From assembly GCA_020466095.1 (NCBI GenBank), contig CM035807.1, positions 44,547,100-44,611,099 of the forward strand: a DNA stretch of 64,000 bases, given 5' to 3'. The position numbers were made by a program, and so were the translations under genes. The notes below the pieces were generated by a model. It did no database searches and was not told where the DNA came from. It was given only the letters and a program-made list of their open reading frames with translations. This document shows, in pieces, positions 44,763 through 53,529 of this stretch. This DNA is from Chlorops oryzae. Its lineage: Eukaryota > Arthropoda > Insecta > Diptera > Chloropidae. Position 1 is the stretch's first letter. Every line of letters starts with the position of its first letter.

Positions 44763-46095
44763 AATATGTTTTTCTTGAAGAAATTGTGTTAATTTGGATA
44801 TCAATATATGTTCGAATAACTTTGAGAGGCAAGGGAGGAGGCTAATAGGTCTATAAGAGGAAGTTTGGGTAGGGTTTTTTCCTGGCTGAGACACCATTTT
44901 AATGACCGACTGTTTCCAATCTTTTGGAAAGTAACAGGTTGGCTGATAAGTCCCCGGTCTGACACATAGATGGCGTCGCTAGTATTAAATGCATATTATT
45001 TTTATATAGTGGCAACCTTCAAATGATTCGTGTCAAAATTTGACGTCTGTAAGTCAATTAGTTTGTGAGATAGAGCGTCTTTTGTGAAGCAACTTTTGTT
45101 ATTGTGAAAAAAATGGAAAAAAAGGAATTTCGTGTTTTGATAAAATACTGTTTTCTGAAGGGAAAAAATACAGTGGAAGCAAAAACTTGGCTTGATAATG
45201 AGTTTCCGCACTCTGCCCCAGGAAAATCAACAATAATTGATTGGTATGCAAAATTCAAGCGTGGTGAAATGAGCACGGACGACGGTGAACGCAGTGGACG
45301 CCCGAAAGAGGTGGTTACCGACGAAAACATAAAAAAAATTCACAAAATGATTTTGAATGACCGTAAAATGAAGTTGATCGAGATAGCAGAGGCCTTAAAG
45401 ATATCAAAGGAACGTGTTGGTCATATCATTCATTAATATTTGGATATGAAAAAGCTCTGTGCAAAATGGGTGCCGCGCGAGCTCACATTTGATCAAAAAC
45501 AACAACGTGTTGATGATTCTGAGCGGTGTTTGCAGCTGTTAACTCGCAATACACCCGAGTTTTTGCGTCGATATGTGACAATGGATGAAACATGGCTCTA
45601 TCACTACACTCCTGAGTCCAATCGACAGTCGGCTGAGTGGACATCGATCGGTGAACCGTCTCCGAAGCGTGGAAAGACTCAAAAGTCCGCTGGCAAAGTA
45701 ATGGCCTCTGTTTTTTGGGATGGGCATGGAATAATTTTTATCGATTATCTTGAGAAGGGAAAAACCATCAACAGTGACTATTATATGTCGTTATTGGAGC
45801 ATTTGAAGGTCGAAATCGCGGCAAAACGGCCCCATATGAAGAAGAAAAAAGTGTTGTTTCACCAAGACAACGCACCGTGCCACAAGTCATTGAGAACGAT
45901 GGCAAAAATTCATGAATTAGGCTTCGAATTGCTTCCCCACCCACCGTATTTTCCAGATCTGGTCCCCAGCGACTTTTTCTTGTTCTCAGACCTCAAAAGG
46001 ATGCTCGCAGGGAAAAAATTTGGCTGCAATGAAGAGGTGATCGCCGAAACTGAGGCCTATTTTGAGGCAAAACCGAAGGAGTACTACCAAAATGG

Positions 46096-46524
46096 TGTAA
46101 TTAAATAATAACTCTTTTTTATAATGTTTAGAATTTATTTATATTTTATTGAGCAATAGGCTGTATACAGCATAAGCCAGTATCAACACCTATTGCTTTG
46201 AGAGTTAAAACTTAATTGTTTCTATCTTAGAAAGTAGCATCGTATTTATATAATTCGGACAAAGGGAGTGAGTTCGCATGCTTAGCATATTTCTAATCTT
46301 TGGACTTTGAAATTGAGGGTTCAAGTTAAGGAATGCATTTGTCCCAATTTAATTCAGTATAAAAGTTGTGACTCATGTCAAATGCATTCTAACACGTGCT
46401 TGAGTTTCTATGATTTCTGTGAGCCGAGTTGTATGACTCAATCATTCTTTATTTACCGCAAATGGAATGTTAGAAATGTGCATGCATTGTTACAGTTTCT
46501 TTCAAGGTACTTGAACTCACAACA
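46096..46524 (-). repeat. 3' LTR (429 bp) of the gag-only element
   Basis: On the plus strand TGTAATTAAATAATAACTCT ... GAACTCACAACA. About 99% identical to the other LTR (visible differences near 46130, 46160, 46238 and 46520). Confidence 0.95.
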
Positions 46525-46536
46525 CCTTCCCTTTTT
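46525..46536 (-). other. polypurine tract
   Basis: AAAAAGGGAAGG on the minus strand, directly before the 3' LTR, where plus-strand DNA synthesis is primed. Confidence 0.85.
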
Positions 46537-46925
46537 GAAAAAAAAAATTCTTAGTTTGCGAGAGAATTTTTTTTCTTTTGTGCATAGTTAAATATATGTG
46601 GTATATATTGCTAAGTTATATGTTTTTGGTTACCCGCGTATGGGATTATAGCTATTGGTGAAGTTATGATTTATTGTATACTATGGTTAAGTTAATTGCA
46701 GTATATTTTTATTTTTTTTATTTTTTTTTTTTCATTTATTAATTTTTCTTTTTTGTTAAGTTGATGTCAAATATTTGCAATTAAGGTTTGTGAAATTATA
46801 AAATGAGATGTTGCGTAGTAGCTGAATATTTTCAATCATTACTTATTTTGCTTATGCTAATTTAAATCTATTTGTATGTATAAGATTTGCCTGTTTTTGA
46901 AGAAATTTTGTTTTTACTTAAAATG

Positions 46926-46957
<32 letters not shown>

Positions 46958-47015
46958 GAAATGATGTAACATAAGATGATTGATTAAAAAATTGTTTTTT
47001 TCAGTTACATTTTAC
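46537..47015 (-). other. 3' untranslated region of the gag-only element
   Basis: Very AT-rich, with a T run of about 27 at 46931-46957. No coding signal; this is the place where pol would be expected. Confidence 0.7.
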
Positions 47016-47735
47016 TTAAAATTCGTCTTCGAATGTTCTACCCCATTTTTTAATATATTCTGCTATAGTGATCATTTTCATAGGGCCTACTTGATCGACT
47101 ATCTTTTCTAATAAGTGGTTGTAAGGGTCTAAATATGTTGTTTTCTGTTTTATGGTACGGTCAAGAGATGTTCTCTGAAAAGCATTGTCATTGCAATTGT
47201 ACGTTACTTCGGGGTTCTTATAGGTTTTTTCTTTGATATTTCGAATTTTAATAGTTGCTTTTTGATGCAAAACTTTTCCCTGTGTATCATTTGAATTTTT
47301 CAATTTTTCTAATTTAAGAATATTTTTCCCCTTGCTTTCCGTTGTCGCATGTAATTCATTGCGTTTGAGATTCCTCATTGTATCGATCTTTCCGTGTCGA
47401 TTTTCAAAAGGTCGATGTTTTTGTTCAATATTTATTTTGAGTTCTTTATTTTTCTTTGAAATATGTATTTTCGATGCCATATTTTTCATTTCTTCTTCAT
47501 CTTTCTTTATTTTCAGTTCATGATTTTCATTTTGAAGTAATAATAATTGATTTTTTAACTGAACGATTTTCTCATTTGACTCTTTATTTGAAGAGTTTAT
47601 ATCTCTTTTCATGTTTGCGAATTTCTTTTTAAAATTCTTTTTCAATTCTTTGATTTTTATTGACATATCCATAATTTTATCCTTTAAATTTTCTTGTTCA
47701 GATTTTGATTTTGGTTCGGTTCGCCTGTTTTTCAT
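47016..47735 (-). CDS. Lys/Glu-rich coiled-coil protein, second frame of the gag-only element
   Basis: 239 codons, uninterrupted. Residues about 10-90 form a heptad-rich coiled coil (KDKIMDMSIKIKELKKNFKK, QLLLLQNENHELKIKKDEEE). The C-terminal 40 residues look ordered, ending ITIAEYIKKWGRTFEDEF. It overlaps the end of gag by 38 bases in the +1 frame, so it could be made by frameshifting, as pol is. It does not resemble protease, RT or integrase. Its open state alongside gag suggests it was under selection, but no function can be assigned. Confidence 0.65.
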   Translation of the reverse strand: MKNRRTEPKSKSEQENLKDKIMDMSIKIKELKKNFKKKFANMKRDINSSNKESNEKIVQLKNQLLLLQNENHELKIKKDEEEMKNMASKIHISKKNKELKINIEQKHRPFENRHGKIDTMRNLKRNELHATTESKGKNILKLEKLKNSNDTQGKVLHQKATIKIRNIKEKTYKNPEVTYNCNDNAFQRTSLDRTIKQKTTYLDPYNHLLEKIVDQVGPMKMITIAEYIKKWGRTFEDEF

Positions 47736-48606
47736 ACTCGAGTGACAAAATATTCTCTTGGTTCTTTTTCTCTTGCAGTTCTTGCCTATCAGCGATTTTA
47801 AGCGACGGTCTCCTCAATTCAATGGCACTTATGTCGATTTTCTGACTCATGATTTCATTTCGGTAGTTGTTGTAATTATTGTTACTATTTCTGTTATAAC
47901 CTTTGCTGAAATTGTTTGTATGTTGGTGGTTATAGTTAATGTTCCCGTATCTGTAGTTCGAGTTACGATTTCTATTATATCCTCGATATGAACTCTGACC
48001 TCGATTAAAAGAATTATTTCGGCCTCTGTTTCTGCCGGAAAATTGTTGTCTGTTTATATAATTTATTTGAATCGTTCCTGTGCTTTCAGAACCTAACTCA
48101 ACAAATTTACTTATTGCTTCACTAACTGACCCAAAGTGGCTTGCTCGCATCAGCATTTTTACTTCGTCTGATTTTGCATTTGTTTTAATTGCTTTGACTG
48201 CCGAATATGCTGTGTATTGTTTTGCAAGCGCCGGCGTCAAACCGTCTGAAATATATGCGCTTTCGAGCTGTGCAGCTAGGGTTTCTATTTCTTTTGCAAA
48301 GTCGTGGTCAGATTTTTGTTGTTGTTTTATGCTGAGCATTCTTGTTGCAATCGAGTGTGCTGGCTCATGTTTCACATTTTGTTTTAATATGTTTTTTATT
48401 GCAATTATAGTATTTTCATTTGTTATCAGTCTGCCAACGTTTTGTGTTAATTTTGTTTTTATTAATAAAATTGCAATAGCTTCATGTTCGCCTTTGATGG
48501 TGTCAAGTAAATCTAGTGCACTAATGAATTTATTAAGGTTTTCGATTTTTCCATCGAATTCTGGTAATAGCTCTATAGCTGTGTTTATGAAGTCAATTGG
48601 TGTCAT
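47698..48606 (-). CDS. Gypsy-type gag of the gag-only element
   Basis: 302 codons, uninterrupted, starting MTPIDFINTAIELLPEFDGK. The N-terminal 180 residues are helical with the FDG..ENLNKFI and HEPAHSIATRML features of insect Gypsy capsid regions. The C-terminal part is an Arg/Asn/Tyr-rich, RGG-like basic tail (NRGRNNSFNRGQSSYRGYNR), replacing zinc knuckles in RNA binding. It would form the particle that packages the element RNA. Lack of stops fits the near-identical LTRs. This resembles gag of the mdg1/17.6 side of Gypsy, but the exact family is uncertain. Confidence 0.85.
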   Translation of the reverse strand: MTPIDFINTAIELLPEFDGKIENLNKFISALDLLDTIKGEHEAIAILLIKTKLTQNVGRLITNENTIIAIKNILKQNVKHEPAHSIATRMLSIKQQQKSDHDFAKEIETLAAQLESAYISDGLTPALAKQYTAYSAVKAIKTNAKSDEVKMLMRASHFGSVSEAISKFVELGSESTGTIQINYINRQQFSGRNRGRNNSFNRGQSSYRGYNRNRNSNYRYGNINYNHQHTNNFSKGYNRNSNNNYNNYRNEIMSQKIDISAIELRRPSLKIADRQELQEKKNQENILSLEYEKQANRTKIKI

Positions 48607-49636
48607 TTTGTTTGTTTTGGTCTTTTTTCTAAGTCAGAATATGTATGTTTTAAAAAGGAATAAGTAATTTGATTTTTAGATTATTAATAGGTAAATACTT
48701 ATTAAATTATAGTATTGGAAAATATTTGTGTAAAAATATTGTTGCACATTTTTTTTTGTATAATAATTTTTATCATAATTAAAAAAATTTAAGTATGTAC
48801 TTCATTGACGAATAGATTATGCTCTATTTTGGGTGGCAAAATAAAATTCGTTTAATTCGAAAATGATTTATGTTTAAAGTTAAAATGAGAATTAACATTT
48901 AATATTTATTTAAATTTTTAATTGGTGAGTTAAAAAAAATTTAAGTTGATTGAATATATATATATAGGTGACTTAGCTGTTCACTCGTGGCTTGTATAGA
49001 TAAACAGATGTTTGCGTTGCCGGGCGTTGCTAGTGCTGCCACGGTTGATGCGTTACAGATGATTTCGGTTGATGCGTTATATTTTGCTGCTGATAAATTG
49101 TTAAAGCTTACCCCCATGCTCAATCGTTGGGGGGTGTTGGGCCTCAGGCAGGGAGGCACTCTTCTTATATATTTTTTTTATAAGTTTGATTGACGTCCTT
49201 TAAAGTTGTATTAGTCCTTAGATGTGTTGAGAAGTTATGAATTGTTAACTTTTTCTCAATTAATTGTGTTTTTTTTTTTTGTTTACATAACCACAAGCCG
49301 TTCAAGCACTTGTAGGTGCTAGTACCCAGGTTCCAAATAATTAATTTGTGAACGTTTTGAGTTTTTTTTTTTTTTTTTTTTTTCAATAAAGAATTTTGTT
49401 TTTTTCGTTGTCAATCAAAATTAAATGTTGTTTTTTTTGTTTTTTTGTAAGATTTGAGCAAAATATTTAAGCTTGAAAGTTTTATATAAATTTTTTTTTT
49501 TCGACAGTTATTTTAAAAAAATATAATATATATATTTTTTTTCGCACTTTGTCTTTTTCTTCTTCTTTTTACGCATTTTCACCATTTTCACTTTCACATT
49601 TTTATTTTTTATAATTTTTCCGCGCCAGGGTTCGCG
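48607..49636 (-). other. leader of the gag-only element
   Basis: About 1 kb between the 5' LTR and gag, AT-rich, with T runs and a (TA)n at 48956-48966. One short frame (48987-49193 plus) is not recognised. The packaging signal would lie here. Confidence 0.6.
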
Positions 49637-49654
49637 TATGGCCAAGGATCGCCA
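49637..49654 (-). other. primer-binding site of the gag-only element
   Basis: TGGCGATCCTTGGCCATA on the minus strand, directly after the 5' LTR. It starts TGG as expected for a tRNA 3' end. The tRNA was not identified. Confidence 0.7.
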
Positions 49655-50083
49655 TGTAATTAAATAATAACTCTTTTTTATAATGTTTTGAATTTATTTA
49701 TATTTTATTGAGCAATAGGCTGTATACACCATAAGCCAGTATCAACACCTATTGCTTTGAGAGTTAAAACTTAATTGTTTCTATCTTAGAAAGTAACATC
49801 GTATTTATATAATTCGGACAAAGGGAGTGAGTTCGCATGCTTAGCATATTTCTAATCTTTGGACTTTGAAATTGAGGGTTCAAGTTAAGGAATGCATTTG
49901 TCCCAATTTAATTCAGTATAAAAGTTGTGACTCATGTCAAATGCATTCTAACACGTGCTTGAGTTTCTATGATTTCTGTGAGCCGAGTTGTATGACTCAA
50001 TCATTCTTTATTTACCGCAAATGGAATGTTAGAAATGTGCATGCATTGTTACAGTTTCTTTCAAGGTACTTGAACTCAAAACA
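49655..50083 (-). repeat. 5' LTR (429 bp) of the gag-only element
   Basis: Partner of 46096-46524, same length, ending GAACTCAAAACA on the plus strand next to ATGG. Confidence 0.95.
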
Positions 50084-50218
50084 ATGGTATCAAAAAATTG
50101 GAAGGTCGTTATAATCGTTGTATCGCTCTTGAAGGGAACTATGTTGAATAATAAAAACGAATTTTGACAAAAAAATGTGTTGTTCTTTGTTAGACCGGGG
50201 ACTTATCAGCCAACCTGT

Positions 50219-51385
50219 TATATATACTTTATAATAGAATTAAATTAGACTTAAACATGAAACTGCAACGGAAGGTAGCTTTTTGTAACAATTTTGAAGT
50301 AATTAGATCATGCCCTGGGGTTTTGTTTTTTACAGACCAATTAATTTTTTTGTTTTTGAACTAGTAACTTCAGTTGGTCTAAATTCTGTGGTGTTTTCAG
50401 TTTGAATTGGGGGATTGTGTTCAGTAGTGATCGGATTTGGTTGAAAAACCTTACTGAGGTACAGTGAAAAAACCGTTGCTTTCTTTTCGTCGGAGCGCGC
50501 CCAAACACTATTAGGTCTACGGATATGTGACTCACTATATACAGGAGTCTTAAAACACCGGCTTGCTTACCACAAGGACTCTCTATTAACGCCTCTGGGC
50601 GTAAAGTTCTGGATAAAGTGGCTTATTTCAGTTTTCTTATCCCTAGCTAGAGCTAGTCTAAGTTTTTGTTTCAGCCTCTTTTATCCTATATTTGACGAGA
50701 TTTTCAATTTCTATATTGGTCAGTGTTTTCCTTATTCTTTTTTAGAGTATCTTATCTAATTTTCCGCTGCTGATTCTAGAATGGAATCAAAAACAATTAG
50801 GGCATCATCAATATGCTCATTGCATTCAATTTTGTAATTTGTATGAATGTACGAACTAATATACTTTTTGTACCTAAGCCAGTTAGTCCTTGGATTTGTT
50901 AAGCTGAGGGAACCTTCAACTTCTTTTGGAAACTTGTGTGAAAAGAATACGGCGAATGATCCAAAGAGAAGACAGTTGTCGCTTTTGCTGAAATAAGTTC
51001 TCTTGCAACACCCTTAGTGATTCCGAAATATAAGAGGTCAGGAGTGTTTTGAAGACCTGTTTGCCAGTAAGTTGGCGGCCTCGGCAATACAAAGTCAAGA
51101 GAGTTATTTTCGTTATAAAGTTTCTTGTATAGTTGTTGACCCTTAGGATTGAATTTTCGGGAGCCCCAGAAAATATACTTTGCATAATAGTCTCCTGCTG
51201 GTTGAAACTTTTCACTTAATGTCTGAAAGTAGTCCACGAAAATTATTTTCGTTACACTAAATCGAGGTGGGCAATAAATCGCCGATAAAACGAGATTTTT
51301 ACCTCTTATTATTATGTAAACTGTTGTTGCATGAATCATAACTATAAGAATCTAAAATGCTGGATTCTTCGATGAATAAGTATAC
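50219..51385 (-). pseudogene. Jockey D endonuclease fragment
   Basis: Decayed ORF2 N-terminal half. 51339-50899 encodes LVLSAIYCPPRFSVT, AGDYYAKYIFWGSRKFNPKG and SLDHSP, the endonuclease motifs with N-to-Y (AGDYNAKH to AGDYYAKY) and T/S changes. Downstream pieces match the linker towards RT in copy B but carry many indels. It ends at 51385, where the next LINE begins. Confidence 0.88.
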
Positions 51386-51387
51386 AT

Positions 51388-51880
51388 TATACAACGCTCA
51401 CAGTCCAAAATTCTTCGAACTATAACTGGTGCTCCATGGTTTATAAAAAAACGAAAACATACATAAAGACCTTTGTACCCCGGTGGTCAAAAACGAGCTT
51501 ATTTCATTAAAACGCGAATATTGCACTCGGTTGTCCCAACATCCGAACCCACTAGCTAGAAATTTGTTGCTAACAAACAGCTCCTCAAGGCTAAAAAGGC
51601 GTGACTTGCCATCACTGTCTCACAACTAATCCCCCTCTACATTTTTGTAAATTTTTGTAATAAAAAAATTCTCCTGGAAACCCATCTATGGATTTCATTA
51701 TACGGAACTTCAGCCCAGTTCACGCGTTGGCGTGGACTGAAAGTCATATAATATTAATAAATATTTTTTTTTAGTTTTTTTTTAGTTTTAAGATTCATTA
51801 ACTTGTTGTTAGTTCATATGATATGAAGATGCAATAATAAAAACTCGTTAAAAAAAAAATAAAAAAATAAAAAATTAGTA
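51388..51880 (+). mobile_element. Jockey LINE, copy E, 5'-truncated 3' end
   Basis: Plus-strand end of a different Jockey. It begins in the last part of ORF2 (QRSQSKILRTITGAPWFIKK), matching the C-terminal region of copy B, and ends with AATAATAAAAACTCG and an A-rich tail at 51849-51880. Two or more frame breaks. No clear target duplication; it abuts the 5' end of Jockey D. Confidence 0.8.
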
Positions 51881-52087
51881 AGTACAAGTAAAAGATAACT
51901 GTACTTGGTATTTAGGTTTTCAAGTACTGAGTATTTGTAATTATCTAGGTTTTAATTACAAACGTAGTGAATACTTTACAGCTACGACTTATACTAATTT
52001 TATGCGTGCACTAATTTTTAATCACTATACATTTTTTTCTAAAAAAATTTTGACCAGTCGACTAATTCCCACTTTTAGACGGTATTT
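51881..52087. other. short interval without a gene
   Basis: AT-rich; nothing identified. Confidence 0.5.
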
Positions 52088-52660
52088 TTCAGCTGCCATC
52101 CTTGCCCAATGTGTAAGGCGGCGCACGCACTGCAGCGATGTCGGGTCTATTTGAAGCAGACCACAGTGCAGAGGAAAAAGACGGTGAATTTTGTATAAAC
52201 TGCTTGGCGCGGTCGCATTGACTGGTAAGTTGCACTTCAGCGGGAACATGTCAAGACTGCCAGCCACAACACCACGCGTTGATTCATATCCATGCCAATC
52301 AAAAGGCAACCCCACAGGCAATTCCAAAGGCAGCTTCAAAGGCAACTCCAAAAGCAACCACAAAGGTGCCGACTAAAGATTCAGGAAGCATCATCAAAAA
52401 CCGGGAAGTGACTTTCGCGTGTACCCCACTTACAAAAAAACCTGACGCTAACGTTCTATACCGGGGGAAACGGGAATCCGAAGTTCCCCAACAAAAGGAG
52501 GACATCAGAGTTGCCTCTTGCGATCTCATAAACGAGATCATCTCTGCGCTCAGCACTATAAAAAAATTCAATAATTGCAAGGCCGTCGGTATGTTGCATA
52601 TGGCAACGCATTTCCTCAGAATTTTACTCTTGAGTTTATTCATTTGCACTGTATAAATTA
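52088..52660 (+). pseudogene. BEL/Pao-like gag zinc-knuckle remnant
   Basis: Plus-strand pieces read CHPCPMCKAAHALQRCRVYL, then in another frame CINCLARSH (a stop follows), then CTSAGTCQDCQPQHHALIHI. This is the double-knuckle pattern of BEL/Pao gag proteins. After it the frame stays open for about 125 codons with a repeated Ala/Lys/Thr/Pro tail (ASKATPKATTKVPTKD) and ends in a hydrophobic segment, LRILLLSLFICTV, at 52656. No protease follows. It could be a decayed element or a gag-derived gene. The stop and frame change argue for decay. Confidence 0.6.
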
Positions 52661-52869
52661 TCTTGCATTGTATAAAGTCATAAGTAAACGAGAGTAATAT
52701 GTAATAAGGTATAATAAGGGATGATTTAAGACGATTGTTTTATTCGTTGATCAAGTCGCTAATAAAACGCTTATAGAAAAAAGCTTAATCGCGATCGCTT
52801 TCCTTATTTTCCAATATAACCCGGAAGTGTTCAACCTCTATAAAATATTGTTACCTGTAGACAACTTAC

Positions 52870-53023
52870 TGCTCGGCCCTCGGTCATTCCCAAAGAGGTG
52901 TTTATATTTTTCTTTTATGTGAGGCAAATTATTGGCTGCAGCCAGTTCTTTCAAAGCAGTGCAAGCAAAACACGATAGATGACATTTTTTGTTCACAATG
53001 CAACTATTTAAGAAAGTAACCAT
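52870..53023 (-). CDS. possible first coding exon of an unknown gene
   Basis: ATG at 53023 in the context AAAATGG, then about 51 codons (MVTFLNSCIVNKKCHLSCFA, then an Ala/Leu helix and a Lys/Tyr-rich end) up to a perfect GTAAGT donor at 52869-52864. The sequence has four cysteines in the first 25 residues. I do not recognise a family. The next exon was not found: the nearest AG after a T-rich run is only about 30 nt away, too close for an intron. Chance cannot be excluded. Confidence 0.3.
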
Positions 53024-53529
53024 TTTAAAAATACGACACGTGTAAAGTTTCAAAAAATAAGTATTTATGCTTAAGCCAATTTTCCAGTTCCCATGCGAAA
53101 ACAATTTCGAAATTCTTAAAACTCATTTTTTTCTCATTAGCCTATTCAATATAAAATACATTCTTCAACGCTTAACCGATTATTTAGCGTACGAAAAACA
53201 CATAATTCAAAATTTTTGCAGATCAATTAAGTTAGATGGCAAAAATAAGAAAATACTTTTTTTTCGCATGCCCAAATATGAGCTCAACTTTTGCATACCA
53301 AAAACGTTTTGCGGGGAATATAGATTTTTTTTCAGGTGTAAATCAAACATACGAAAAAAAATTTTGTATTCCACCACGCAGGCAAAACAAAGTCTCAACA
53401 ATTCTTTTGCATGCCAAATTTTTTTTTCAGTTTATTTATTGATCACTGATATAACGTATTGCGATATCGATATTATATTGGAATATCGGACGTCACAAGT
53501 GTAAACAGCAAAATATGACAGAAAAGTTT
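53024..53529. other. interval without a recognisable gene
   Basis: AT-rich. Frames at 53067-53504 (plus) are low-complexity and show no domain. Confidence 0.45.

Larger units (their letters stand above)
46096..50083 (-). mobile_element. gag-only LTR retrotransposon with intact cis signals
   Basis: 3988-bp element with two 429-bp LTRs differing at only about four sites, TG/CA-type ends and a 4-bp target duplication ATGG (46092-46095, 50084-50087). A TGG-starting primer site lies next to the 5' LTR and a purine tract next to the 3' LTR. The inside holds a full gag and a second coiled-coil frame but no protease, RT, RNase H or integrase. It must have moved with enzymes supplied by another element. 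The 4-bp duplication and gag type suggest Ty3/Gypsy. Confidence 0.93.
45113..50151 (+). pseudogene. Himar1-like mariner transposase, one nonsense codon and one insertion
   Basis: DD34D transposase in two segments, 45113-46095 and 50088-50151. The helix-turn-helix region comes first, then WVPRELTFDQKQQRVDDSER. The first catalytic Asp is in VTMDETWLYHY, the second in HQDNAPCHKS, and the third in HPPYFPDLVPSDFFLF. One in-frame TAA at 45434-45436 breaks the linker. The LTR element is inserted after the codons for YYQNG; the remaining C-terminus (GIKKLEGRYNRCIALEGN) lies beyond it at 50088. There are no other frameshifts, so the copy was probably quite young when hit. Confidence 0.95.
44934..50218 (+). 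mobile_element. irritans-type (Himar1-like) mariner, interrupted by an LTR retrotransposon
   Basis: Terminal inverted repeats ACAGGTTGGCTGATAAGTCC on both ends, matching the known Himar1 type, with TA at 44932-44933 and 50219-50220. Without the inserted 3988-bp retroelement and its 4-bp duplication it is 1293 bp, normal for the family. It sits in Jockey copy D. Confidence 0.95.
43706..51385 (-). mobile_element. Jockey LINE, copy D, truncated, with nested insertions
   Basis: Minus-strand Jockey of the copy B family. Visible LINE parts are 43706-43843, 44138-44603, 44763-44933 and 50219-51385. It lacks ORF1, the 5' end and the last part of ORF2. Insertions in order along the window are a solo LTR (43844-44137), a MITE (44604-44762) and a Himar-like mariner (44934-50218) that itself holds an LTR retrotransposon. 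Confidence 0.9.

Noticed and set aside
48080..48667. Open frame of 195 codons on the plus strand, hydrophobic
   Set aside because: Antisense of the gag gene at 47698-48606; the hydrophobicity comes from reversed Lys/Asn/Glu codons.
52838..52869. 32-nt intron after the candidate exon at 52870-53023
   Set aside because: GT and AG are present but the length is below the usual minimum for fly introns.
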